From contig JAWKVM010000010.1 in NCBI GenBank assembly GCA_041398025.1, forward strand, positions 62,001 to 126,000: 64,000 nt of DNA. Direction: 5' to 3'. The DNA is from JANQPX01 sp041398025 (GTDB taxonomy: Bacteria > Pseudomonadota > Alphaproteobacteria > Geminicoccales > Geminicoccaceae). This document shows positions 43,768 to 51,588 of the stretch, piece after piece; the first letter of the stretch is position 1, and each line of letters starts with the position of its first letter. The notes under the pieces are model-generated. The model did not search any database, was not told where the DNA came from, and saw nothing but the letters and a program-made list of their open reading frames with translations. The translations under genes and the position numbers were made by a program.

Positions 43768-44288
43768 TCGGCCTGCTCCGGCTCGCTGTCCGGCAGGCTG
43801 CCGCCGAGGGCCGCGTAGAGCGCGTCGAGCAGAAACTGGATCGCCAGCAGCAGCAGGCCGACGCAGACGACCATCTTCACCGGCCAGATGGGAAAGCGCA
43901 CCGCGCCGCGCTCCATCTCCCCGATGGCAAAGGATTTGGCGGCCATGCCGAAGCTCGCCCAGGCCGCCCAGGCGAACAGCCCGAGCCCCGCCAGCAGCAC
44001 GACCACGCGCACGGCCCTGCCCGGCCCGGGCGGCAGATGCTGGGTCAGCAGGACGACGCGGATATGCCCGCCCTGATATTGGGTCAGCGCCAGGGACAGG
44101 AAGATGACGAACGGCAGGGCGCTTTCGGTGATTTCCAGCGTGCCGGCGATCGGCGCGCCGAAGCCGTAGCGCAGGAGCGCGTTGGCCACGACCAGCCCCA
44201 TGATGGCGAAGGTCGCGATCCCCGCAGCCACGCCGCAGCCTTCGAGCAGCTTGCCGAAGGCTCGCCGGATCGCTTCAAGTCGCTCCAT
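43764..44288 (-). CDS. dctQ: TRAP transporter small permease (DctQ family)
   Basis: The protein of about 174 aa has four hydrophobic segments and the ANALLRYGFGAPIAGTLEITESALPF block typical of DctQ. An in-frame GTG lies two codons upstream of the chosen ATG. It overlaps dctM by four bases and follows the DctP gene after about 55 bases. Confidence 0.9.
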   Translation of the reverse strand: MERLEAIRRAFGKLLEGCGVAAGIATFAIMGLVVANALLRYGFGAPIAGTLEITESALPFVIFLSLALTQYQGGHIRVVLLTQHLPPGPGRAVRVVVLLAGLGLFAWAAWASFGMAAKSFAIGEMERGAVRFPIWPVKMVVCVGLLLLAIQFLLDALYAALGGSLPDSEPEQAE

Positions 44289-44344
44289 CGCCACCCGCCC
44301 CTCGCCTCATCAATGCATGGCGGCATGGCCGCATCACGCGCAGG

Positions 44345-45363
44345 TCAGAACTTGAGCGCCTCGGCGATCTCCTCGCCCGGAACACCGAGGACGCCAGCCT
44401 TCTCGACCCATTCCTCGCGCACCGCCTGAACGCGCTCGTCATCGACCACCTTGGCCATCTCGTCGCGCGGGAACGGCATCACCTCGACCTTCAGATCGCC
44501 TTCCCAGAGCTCGCGCACCCGCGCCACGTCCTCATCGAGCAGCCTGGCATATTCGACCAGGTAGTCCTTGCCGAGCTGATCGACGACCGCCCTGGTCTCG
44601 TCGTCCATGGCGTTGTAGCTGTCCAGGTTCATGGCCAGAAGATGGCCGAACGAGGCACCGAAGGGGACCTCGACATAGTATTTGGCCACCTCGTCATATT
44701 TCCAGCCGCGCGCCAGCGCCGGGCCGATCGGCGTGCAGTCGATCACCGAGCGCTGCAGTGCTTCGTAGGCTTCCGAGGTGGCGATCGAGACCGGCGTCGC
44801 ACCCATGGCCTCGATCAGCGCCGGATAGGCGAAGCCGTAGCTGCGCACGCGCAGGCCCTGCATTCCGGCCATGTCGTGCACCGGCTTGGTGCACAACAGC
44901 CCGTAGCTTTCCAGGGGGCGAAAGCCGAAGGCATGGAGGTTCTGGCTGGCCAGCTCCTCCTTCAGCTGAGGATAGGTCGCGTGCAGGTCTTCCATGAACT
45001 GCCCGACCTCGAGCGTGTTCTTCGGCTGCGGAATGAAGAAGCCGACCGCATTGTTCAGCGGCATCTGATCGGGGAAATAGGGGGTGATGATGTCGCCGAA
45101 ATCACCCACGCCACCGGCCAGCGCTTCCGGACTTCCTTGGTCTTGGCGACCGAACCGCCCCAGAAGACCTCGATCATATGCTTGCCGCCGGTGCGCCCTG
45201 GCGAACTCCTCGACCAGCCAGCTTGGTCGAGACCACCTGCGCGTCGCCAGCACCTTCCGGCTTGAAGGTGATCCATTTCAGGTCTCGGCCTTGCCGCACC
45301 GGCAGCGGCCAGCGACGTCGCCACGACAAAGGCGGTGGCGCTCAGCAGCGCTTTGATCGTCAT
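44345..45363 (-). pseudogene. dctP: TRAP transporter DctP-like binding protein with several frameshifts near its 5' end
   Basis: The main frame (44345-45253) gives a normal DctP C-terminal part, with GFRPLESYGLLCTKPVHDMAGMQGLRVR-like character. The signal peptide (MTIKALLSATAFVVATSLAAAG, shown here in shortened form) is in another frame starting at the ATG at 45363. Between them conserved pieces appear in three frames: KWITFKPEGAGDAQVVSTK, WLVEEFAR, GGKHMIEVFWGGSVAKTKE and PEALAGGVGDFGDI. At least five single-base insertions or deletions in about 170 bases (45,120-45,290), several in G/C runs, explain this. Because the rest is perfect and the operon looks active, sequencing or assembly error is more likely than decay. 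If real, the gene is dead. Confidence 0.8.
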
Positions 45364-45495
45364 GATTGCCTCCCCTGCAAGACGGCGGTCCTTTTCGACC
45401 GTCCGACGCATCTTGTCGGCCGCCGAGCTATATTGTAAATACCATAAACTTATATTTCTCATGCCTCAGCGGCATATTTCAAAGCCCGCGCGCGA

Positions 45496-46413
45496 TCAGA
45501 TCGGCGACGATGGCCTGAATGGTCTCCTCGACCAGCTTGGTCGCCATCTTCGCCGCTGGTCGGCACGGGTGGCGATGCCGAGCGTCCATTCCATCGGCGG
45601 ATCGGTAATCGGCGCGGCTTCGAGCGTGCCCATCTGCGCCTCCGAAAGAATGCCGCCATAGGTCAGAATGGTGAAACCCAGGCCCTGGCGCACCAGCGCC
45701 TTCAGATGCGAGATGCCGTCCACGCGCTGCGTGACGTGAAGGGCGATGCCGGCTTCGTCGGCATGCTTGTCGATCAGAATACGGAGGAAATTCGGCCGGC
45801 TGGGCAGGATCAGCGGCAGCCTGGACGCCTCGGCGAGGGTGTAGGCGGCCTGCTCCAGCGTGCCGGTGCGCCCGATGACGTGCAGGCGCTCGACCAGCAG
45901 CGGGGTGACCGCGATATCGTCCTGCACCGGCGTGTCATGCATCACCGCCAGGCTGATCTCGCCATTGGACAGGCGGCTTTGCAGGGCCTGGCTGAACCCC
46001 TCCACGAAGCGCAGCTCGATCTCGGGATAGCGCTCGCGCATCACCGCCAGCAGCGGCGGCGCGATGAATTCGCCCGGCGTCGGCGGCATGCCGACGACCA
46101 CCACGCCGCGCGGCGCCTCCACCTGCGCGGTGACATCGTGATGGGCCTGCTGGATCTGGGCGAGAATGCCGTAGGCGCGGCGAAGGAGGATGTCGCCGGC
46201 TTCCGTCAGCTCGACGCCGCGCGGCGTGCGCACGAACACCATCACCCCCAGATCGGACTCCAGATGCGCGATCTGCCGGCTCAGCGCCGGCTGGGCGATC
46301 TGCAGCCGTTCCGCCGCGCGCGTGAAGCTCTTTTCCTCGGCCACGCAGACGAAGTAGCGCAGGGTGCGCAGCTCCGGCTGCCAGTCGTCGCTTCGGGTGT
46401 CACGTCGCATCAT
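45496..46413 (-). CDS. LysR family regulator with frameshifted C-terminus
   Basis: The 305-aa frame starts with a normal LysR helix-turn-helix (LRTLRYFVCVAEEKSFTRAAERLQIAQPALSRQIAHLE, character only) and an effector domain. The last 20 residues (RRWRPSWSRRPFRPSSPI) are out of character. Shifting the frame at about 45,550 gives KMATKLVEETIQAIVADLIARGL and a stop at 45479, a natural LysR ending. This indel is part of the same error-like cluster as in the DctP gene next door. The regulator is upstream of and on the same strand as the TRAP/GST/CMD/lactonase operon and probably controls it. Confidence 0.85.
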   Translation of the reverse strand: MMRRDTRSDDWQPELRTLRYFVCVAEEKSFTRAAERLQIAQPALSRQIAHLESDLGVMVFVRTPRGVELTEAGDILLRRAYGILAQIQQAHHDVTAQVEAPRGVVVVGMPPTPGEFIAPPLLAVMRERYPEIELRFVEGFSQALQSRLSNGEISLAVMHDTPVQDDIAVTPLLVERLHVIGRTGTLEQAAYTLAEASRLPLILPSRPNFLRILIDKHADEAGIALHVTQRVDGISHLKALVRQGLGFTILTYGGILSEAQMGTLEAAPITDPPMEWTLGIATRADQRRRWRPSWSRRPFRPSSPI

Positions 46414-46448
46414 CGCAAGGGTCTCGGAGCAGGACGGAACGTCGGCGC

Positions 46449-46480
46449 GATAGCGCTCGCCGGCACTGGCGAACGCTATC
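46449..46480. other. Hairpin upstream of the LysR gene
   Basis: Nested inverted repeat: GATAGCG / CGCTATC outer arms (7 bp), one mismatch pair, TCGCC / GGCGA inner arms, 6-base loop. It lies 36 bases upstream of the LysR start on the minus strand. No T-run follows on either strand, so it is not a classical intrinsic terminator; it may be an operator, or stabilise the end of the Bax-inhibitor transcript. Confidence 0.5.
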
Positions 46481-46565
46481 CGAGACCCACTACTGGATGT
46501 CCAGCCCCCACGTAAAGCGACGTCAGCGTCGGCGGCGTCACGGCAGGCCCATAGTCGACGGAGGC

Positions 46566-46595
46566 AACGGCTATCCGCTCATACGGAAAGCCGTT
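46566..46595. terminator. Hairpin downstream of the Bax-inhibitor-1 gene
   Basis: Nested inverted repeat: AACGGCT / AGCCGTT outer arms (7 bp), one mismatch pair, TCCG / CGGA inner arms and a 6-base loop. It starts 71 bases after the stop of the Bax-inhibitor gene on the minus strand. A clear U-run is missing, so termination is only likely. Its architecture is nearly the same as the hairpin at 46449-46480. Confidence 0.45.
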
Positions 46596-46665
46596 CCGCC
46601 GTCACGTCAGACGCTGCCGTCGACCAAAGCGCCCTGTCCAAGCGCTCGATTGCGGGGTGCCGCGG

Positions 46666-47391
46666 CTAGTCCTGCTGCTGCACGCCGAAGAACTGAAGCA
46701 GCAGCATGAAGAGGTTGATGAAGCTCAGATAGAGCGAGAGCGCACCCATCACGGCGAGCTTGGACATGCTCTCGGAGCCGGCCCCCTCGTCGTAGAGCTC
46801 CTTGATGCGCTGGGTGTCGTAGGCGGTGAGGCCCGTGAACACCAGGACGCCGATGATCGACACCGCGAAATGGAGCGCCGAGCTCTGCAGGAAGATGTTG
46901 ACCAGCGACGCGATCACCACGCCGATCAGCCCCATGAACAGGAAGGAGCCGAAGCCCGAGAGGTCGCGCTTGGTGGTGTAGCCGTAAAGGCTCATCGCGC
47001 CGAAGAGGCCGGCGGTGATGAAGAACACGCGGGCGATGCTGCCGCCGGCATAGACCTGGAAGATCCAGGCGGTCGACAGGCCCATCACGCCGGCGAACGC
47101 CCAGAACAGCGCCTGCGCCTTGGCGGCCGACATGCTGTCCGCCTTGAACGAGATGAAGAAGACGAAGGCGAGCGGGGCGAGCATCACCACCCATTGCAGC
47201 GGCGTGCCGAAGATCGCGTTGAAGAGAACCGGCGTGCTCGCGGTCACCAGGGCGACGACGCCGGTCAGGAGCAGGCCGAGCCCCATGATGTTGTAGACGC
47301 GCAGCATGTGCTGGCGCAGGCCCTCGTCATAGGCGGCGCGGTCGAGCGTGCCGGCATGACCTCGGGAGCGTTGATAGACGTCGGTGTTCAT
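46666..47391 (-). CDS. Bax inhibitor-1/YccA family membrane protein
   Basis: The 241-aa protein has seven hydrophobic segments after an N-terminal part of about 30 hydrophilic residues, as in bacterial Bax-inhibitor-1 homologues. Family landmarks are LRVYNIMGLGLLLTG, FFITAGLFGAMSLYGY and VFTGLTAYDTQRIKELY, in which the acidic residues belong to the pH-sensing pair of the fold. It sits in the inner membrane and may act as a calcium leak channel or in membrane protein quality control. The ATG at 47391 is chosen; an open frame continues upstream without a membrane protein-like start. It is divergent from the OxyR-like gene. Confidence 0.93.
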   Translation of the reverse strand: MNTDVYQRSRGHAGTLDRAAYDEGLRQHMLRVYNIMGLGLLLTGVVALVTASTPVLFNAIFGTPLQWVVMLAPLAFVFFISFKADSMSAAKAQALFWAFAGVMGLSTAWIFQVYAGGSIARVFFITAGLFGAMSLYGYTTKRDLSGFGSFLFMGLIGVVIASLVNIFLQSSALHFAVSIIGVLVFTGLTAYDTQRIKELYDEGAGSESMSKLAVMGALSLYLSFINLFMLLLQFFGVQQQD

Positions 47392-47621
47392 CGGTGTCCT
47401 CGTTGCATGAGCGGCGTGCGTGCGCGGCGACGCGCCAGCTCTCTCGCCAAGTCTCGAAACTGCTTGGCCTTTCGCGCACCTCCTTCGGATATGGCGGGTG
47501 CCCAGGGCAGGCGCCAATCGTTTCCCGGCCTGTTTTCAATAGGAAAAACCGATTAAACATCCCGGCCTGCCGCTCCGCGCTGGTCGGGGATGACGATCGT
47601 CGCCATTCATCGTCGACGATC

Positions 47622-47633
47622 TTTCAATTGAAA
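47622..47633. promoter_or_regulatory. 12-bp palindrome in the Bax-inhibitor/LysR divergent region
   Basis: TTTCAATTGAAA is a perfect palindrome, 69 bases upstream of the OxyR-like start. It lies in an A/T-rich stretch that also holds TTTTC-aatag-GAAAA at 47533-47547 and CGTCGACG at 47611-47618. These are plausible LysR-type or promoter elements of a divergent promoter region of about 310 bases (47392-47701). Confidence 0.4.
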
Positions 47634-47701
47634 TTTTCTATTGACGTTTGCAGTCGTCGCGAGCAGGTGGTGGCTCGGCCGCCCCTGCTGTCGAGAGACC
47701 G

Positions 47702-48625
47702 ATGCCCACGCTCAAGCAGTTCCGCTACCTGGTCACGCTTGCCCACACCCTGCATTTCCGCAAGGCGGCGGAGCAGTGCCATGTCAGCCAGCCGACCTTG
47801 TCCGGACAGCTCAAGGAGCTGGAGGAACGGCTCGGCGTGCAGCTGGTGGAGCGCAGCCAGCGGTCGCAGGTGGTGCTGACCCCGATCGGCCGGACCATCG
47901 CCGAGCGCGCGCGCATCGTGTTGCGCGACGTGCAGGACATCATCGATCTCGGCAAGCACGGCCAGCAGTGGCTGGACGGCACCATCAAGCTCGGCGCGCT
48001 GCCGACGCTCGGCCCCTATCTCCTTCCCCATGTGCTGCCCGATCTGCACCAGAGCCACCCCAGCCTGAAGCTCTATGTGCGCGAGGGCATGTCCGCCCCG
48101 ATCATCCGCAGCCTCGAGGACGGCGACCTCGATCTGCTGCTGCTGCCCATGCCGATCCGCGAGGCTGACCTGGAGAGCACGCGGCTGTTTCGCGAGCAGC
48201 TCTGGGTGGTGATTCCGAGCGACCACCCGCTCGCCGCCAGGGAGCAGATCGAGCGCAGCGACCTCGACGGCAAGACCGTGCTCGCGCTCGAGCCCGGCCA
48301 CCGCCTGTACGAGCAGGTCGCCGAGCTCTGCCGCGAGTTCGGCGCCGAGCTGTCCCACGACTTCGAGGGCACCAGCCTCGACACCATCCGCCTGATGGTC
48401 GGCATGGGCATGGGGATCTCCTTCATGCCCACGGTGTACATGCTGTCCGAAGTCACCAAGGACCCGCAGGTGACGGCACGCCCGATGAAGAACCGTCCGC
48501 CCACGCGCACCGTCGGCCTCGCCTGGCGCCGCCACTCGGCCCGCACCGAGGAATATCAAGCGCTCGCCGCCATCATCCGCGGCATCCTCCGTGCCAATCT
48601 GCCGGATGTCGCGATCATCGACTGA
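47702..48625 (+). CDS. OxyR-like LysR family regulator lacking the peroxide-sensing cysteine
   Basis: The 307-aa protein has a LysR helix-turn-helix (residues about 1-60, KQFRYLVTLAHTLHFRKAAEQC at the start) and an effector domain close to OxyR, including the ALEPGH-x-L segment and the GTSLDTIRLMVGMGMGISFMP segment. In OxyR the motif is GHC-L with Cys199 as peroxide sensor and Cys208 as resolving partner. Here position 201 is Arg (GHRLYEQVAELC), while Cys210 is kept. It should not sense peroxide by the usual disulfide. The ATG at 47702 is preferred over an upstream in-frame start at 47648. It is divergent from the Bax-inhibitor gene. Confidence 0.88.
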   Translation: MPTLKQFRYLVTLAHTLHFRKAAEQCHVSQPTLSGQLKELEERLGVQLVERSQRSQVVLTPIGRTIAERARIVLRDVQDIIDLGKHGQQWLDGTIKLGALPTLGPYLLPHVLPDLHQSHPSLKLYVREGMSAPIIRSLEDGDLDLLLLPMPIREADLESTRLFREQLWVVIPSDHPLAAREQIERSDLDGKTVLALEPGHRLYEQVAELCREFGAELSHDFEGTSLDTIRLMVGMGMGISFMPTVYMLSEVTKDPQVTARPMKNRPPTRTVGLAWRRHSARTEEYQALAAIIRGILRANLPDVAIID

Positions 48626-48823
48626 TCCCGTCGATCCGGCGATGCAGCCGGTCGCAGCTCGGCATTCGATCGAAGAAACGAGGCGTTTTGATAGGCTTTC
48701 GCTATCGGCCTTGATCGCCGTCCATCCGTATCGATGTACAGACCACAAGGCGGCCGCTATCCGGCGATCGACCGCATGCGTCAATGCCTAACCAGCCGGA
48801 CCATTCACTCAAGGAGCTTGGAC

Positions 48824-49003
48824 GTGAACGCCTTCGAACGAGAGCGACTGCGCGACGATCACAGGCGATTGGACGAGGAGATCGCCCGGAGGCTGCGGCG
48901 GCCATGGACCGACCCGACGGAACTTCAGCAGCTGAAGAAGCAGAAACTGGCGATCAAAGACCGCCTCCATCGAAGCGTCAGCCTCGATCGATCGGCGGCC
49001 TAG
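48824..49003 (+). CDS. YdcH/DUF465 family small protein
   Basis: The 59-aa product starts at a GTG with AAGGAG 8 bases upstream. The open frame runs further back to 48734 but without a good site. The sequence (AFERERLRDDHRRLDEEIARRL, then PTELQQLKKQKLAIKDRLHR) fits the DUF465 family of short helical-hairpin proteins, common in alphaproteobacteria, whose function is unknown. It is highly charged, soluble and probably forms an antiparallel coiled coil. It stands alone between the OxyR-like gene and the convergent peroxiredoxin. Confidence 0.75.
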   Translation: MNAFERERLRDDHRRLDEEIARRLRRPWTDPTELQQLKKQKLAIKDRLHRSVSLDRSAA

Positions 49004-49067
49004 GCCCAGGCCGCACCTTCGGCGCGCGGACGATCCTTTCCCTGCGAGATCTCTGCGCAGGGTCGCC

Positions 49068-49607
49068 CTAGCCGATCGGGCCCACATATTCGCCGCGCGC
49101 CGGATAGCTCTTCGCGATCGCGAAATCGATGGCGCCGAGCAGTTCGGAAAAGTGGGGCCGAACGAACGGCATGGTCTGCACCGAGGCGTAATAGAGCGTC
49201 TGGTCCGGGGTTACCATGAACAAGCCCGGTTCGGAGAACAGGGCCGGCTCCTCGATGCCGATCGAGGTTTTTCCCCGCGACGTGGAGATGAAGAGACCCC
49301 ATTCCCGGGCTTTGGCGAGCGGCAGCTCGTAGCCGATGCGCAGATGCTCGGCTTTCAGCTTGTCGGCCATGCCTTCGGCACGGTCCTTGGCATCCGAGCT
49401 GATGGCGATCGTGGTCACGCCGCGTTGTTCGAATTCCGGTGTCAGGCGCTCGAGCTCCTGGAGATAGGTGGCGCAAATCGGGCAGTGAAGGCCGCGGTAG
49501 AAACAGATCACCGTGCCTCGCTCCGACGCCTCGGATGCCAGGTCGAACGATCCATGGGCAACGGTTTCAACAGCGAGGCCGGGTGTCTTCTGGCGCGGGA
49601 TCAGCAT
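49068..49607 (-). CDS. Peroxiredoxin-like AhpC/TSA family protein
   Basis: The 179-aa protein has a thioredoxin fold with GTVICFYRGLHCPICATYLQEL at about residues 31-52. The CPIC motif holds the candidate peroxidatic cysteine and a nearby second cysteine. It has no signal peptide and should act in the cytoplasm as a thiol peroxidase or disulfide reductase. The start is preceded by AAGGAG. Its leader contains a three-copy tandem repeat, and the gene is divergent from an AraC regulator with 125 bases between. Confidence 0.88.
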   Translation of the reverse strand: MLIPRQKTPGLAVETVAHGSFDLASEASERGTVICFYRGLHCPICATYLQELERLTPEFEQRGVTTIAISSDAKDRAEGMADKLKAEHLRIGYELPLAKAREWGLFISTSRGKTSIGIEEPALFSEPGLFMVTPDQTLYYASVQTMPFVRPHFSELLGAIDFAIAKSYPARGEYVGPIG

Positions 49608-49619
49608 GTCAGCTCCTTC

Positions 49620-49667
49620 GAAAGGGGTATCGGGGGAAAGGGGTATCGCAGGGAAAGGGATCTCGGG
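49620..49667. repeat. Three tandem 15-17 base repeats upstream of the peroxiredoxin gene
   Basis: Units start at 49620, 49636 and 49653. The first two share GAAAGGGGTATCG exactly; the third is GAAAGGGATCTCG. The block ends just 12 bases upstream of the peroxiredoxin start codon (on the minus strand it reads CCC/TTTC-rich). Spacing of 16-17 bases fits neither exact helical turns nor codons. It could be a binding array for the divergent AraC protein, or a slippage-prone leader. Confidence 0.6.
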
Positions 49668-49732
49668 ACACCATTGCGGGCGATGATATCAGCCGTTACG
49701 ATCTGCTGACGGCTAAAAAACAGATCGAGACG

Positions 49733-50536
49733 ATGAAACTGTCGAGACATGACCGCTTGTCGGCACTGTTCAGCCACTTCAGCCTGTCGGTTTCGCCCGC
49801 CCCGGCCGGCGCCCGCAATCTGATCGTGCTCGGCGGCGCCGACGGCGTCGATCGGTTCTCGCCCCACCGTGTCGTCTTCTACCCTCATCGGCACGCCCCC
49901 GACCTCAAGGCCGACGCCCCCTTCCTTCTCGGGCTGCAAGCGGACTTCGGCGGCCTGGCCAATCCCCTGATGTCGGCGCTGCCGGAGGAACTCTCCCTTC
50001 TGGCCGAGAACGACGGGGAAACCGAGCTTCTGCTCCGTCTGCTGCTCGCCGAGGCGAGGGCCGAGCGATGCGGTTTCGGCTCGGTGCTCAGCCGTCTTGC
50101 CGAGGTGCTGATCATCCGCCTGCTGCGCCACGAGATCGAGCGCGGCGCGACGGAAGCCGGCCTGCTTGCCGGGCTTGCGGATTCGCGCCTCAGCCGGTGC
50201 ATCGTCGCCCTGCATGACACTCCGGAGCGGGACTGGCGGAACGATGAGCTGGCGTCGATCGCCGGGCTGTCGCTCAGCCGCTTCGCGCAGCTTTTTCGCG
50301 TGAAGCTGAACCTGTCGCCGCAGGCCTATCTGCGCCGCTGGCGCATGACCCTCGCCCGGCAGGATATTGCCCGCGGCGATCGCATCAAGGCGATCGCGCG
50401 CCGCTACGGCTACGGCAGTTCCGAAGCCTTTGCCAAGGCGTTTCATCGCCAGTTCGGCAGCAATCCGATGACCATGCGCCATGAGCGACCAGAATCTGCC
50501 GCATCGGGGCGAGCAGCTGCCGCCGTCTCGCGCTGA
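49733..50536 (+). CDS. AraC family transcriptional regulator (cupin_6 type)
   Basis: The 267-aa protein has a short cupin-like N-terminus (residues about 1-165, with LSALFSHFSLSVSPAP at the start) and a C-terminal AraC DNA-binding domain with IAGLSLSRFAQLFRVKLNLSP and RYGYGSSEAFAKAFHRQFG. It is typical of AraC regulators that sit opposite a gene they control, here the peroxiredoxin. The ATG at 49733 is chosen for the match to family length; the frame is open far upstream. Confidence 0.88.
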   Translation: MKLSRHDRLSALFSHFSLSVSPAPAGARNLIVLGGADGVDRFSPHRVVFYPHRHAPDLKADAPFLLGLQADFGGLANPLMSALPEELSLLAENDGETELLLRLLLAEARAERCGFGSVLSRLAEVLIIRLLRHEIERGATEAGLLAGLADSRLSRCIVALHDTPERDWRNDELASIAGLSLSRFAQLFRVKLNLSPQAYLRRWRMTLARQDIARGDRIKAIARRYGYGSSEAFAKAFHRQFGSNPMTMRHERPESAASGRAAAAVSR

Positions 50537-50594
50537 GATCGCGACGCCGCTTTTCGCCTCGCCTGTGGTTGATCCGCGCGATCTCCATGCATCG

Positions 50595-51491
50595 TCACCG
50601 GGTTTCAGGGTGGCCGTCGACGAGCGCTTCGATGATCCGACCGAGGGTGCCATCGGCCGTCGCTGATGGCGCCACGGTGAGGACAAGTCGCCGGTCGAGG
50701 GCGACGCGGCGCGCGAAGGGAGCGACGAGGCTGCCGGCGTCGAGATGCGTCCGCAGGAGAAGCGCGTGCCCGATGAGAACGCCGGCGCCGTTCCTGGCTT
50801 CCTCCACGGCGAGGCTGTAGAGCGAAAACGCCGGGCCGCGCGTATCGAGCCGCTCGCCGGGCAGGGCTTCCTCCAGCCAGATCGACCAGTCGTCCGCCCA
50901 GGTGGAATCGTGAAGGCAGGGCACGGACGTCAGATCCGACGGCGACGGCAGACGCGGCAGAAGCGATGGCGCGCACACGGGAAAGATCACGTCCTGGCCG
51001 ATCTCGATGGCGTCCGGCCCGAGCGGGCCATCATCGAAAAAGATGCAGAGATCGAAAGGTTCGCGCAGCATGTTCGGCCGGTGCTCCAGAGCCGTCACCG
51101 AAATCGTGACAGCGGGCGCGGCGGCGCGGATGGCCGGCAGCTTCGGCGACAGCCAGAGCTGGGCGACGCTCGGCAGGGCTGCGATGCGGATGTGGTCCGG
51201 CGCCGCCTCGGCGCGCAAGGCCTGCACGGCCTCGCCCAGCCGATCGAAGGCGTCACCGAAGGCGCCGGCGATGCCTGCACCGAGCGGCGTCAGCCGCACA
51301 CCCTGCGATCGCCGCTCGAACAGAGCAGCCCCCGTCCACGCCTCCAGCGCCTTGACATGCTGCGCCACGGCGCCGGGCGTCACCGAGAGCTCTTCGGCCG
51401 CCCTGGTGAAGCCGCCGAGCCTGGCGGCCGCCTCGAAGGCGCGAAGCGCGTTGAGCGGCGGCCCTTTGGGGCGTGGGGGTGAAACGGCCAT
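50595..51491 (-). CDS. LysR family regulator (GcvA-like)
   Basis: The 298-aa protein has the N-terminus PPLNALRAFEAAARLGGFTRAAEELSVTPGAVAQHV, typical of the GcvA subgroup of LysR regulators, and a periplasmic-binding-protein-like effector domain. It is divergent from the SHMT-like gene (97 bases between starts) and is its likely regulator. GcvA proteins control glycine cleavage in other bacteria, which would fit an enzyme of one-carbon or glycine metabolism next door. Confidence 0.9.
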   Translation of the reverse strand: MAVSPPRPKGPPLNALRAFEAAARLGGFTRAAEELSVTPGAVAQHVKALEAWTGAALFERRSQGVRLTPLGAGIAGAFGDAFDRLGEAVQALRAEAAPDHIRIAALPSVAQLWLSPKLPAIRAAAPAVTISVTALEHRPNMLREPFDLCIFFDDGPLGPDAIEIGQDVIFPVCAPSLLPRLPSPSDLTSVPCLHDSTWADDWSIWLEEALPGERLDTRGPAFSLYSLAVEEARNGAGVLIGHALLLRTHLDAGSLVAPFARRVALDRRLVLTVAPSATADGTLGRIIEALVDGHPETR

Positions 51492-51588
51492 GGCTGAGAC
51501 TCAGTTTTTCTAGACCGAAGAATAGCAAAATTCCGTTGCGCTTGGCCAGCCCTCCCGCTCTTCTGGTGGAACTATCGGGAGATCGGCC

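Noticed and set aside
44345..45363. Programmed frameshifting in the DctP gene
   Set aside because: At least five shifts in both directions within 170 bases cannot be a recoding device; there is no slippery site plus structure arrangement, so error or decay is preferred.
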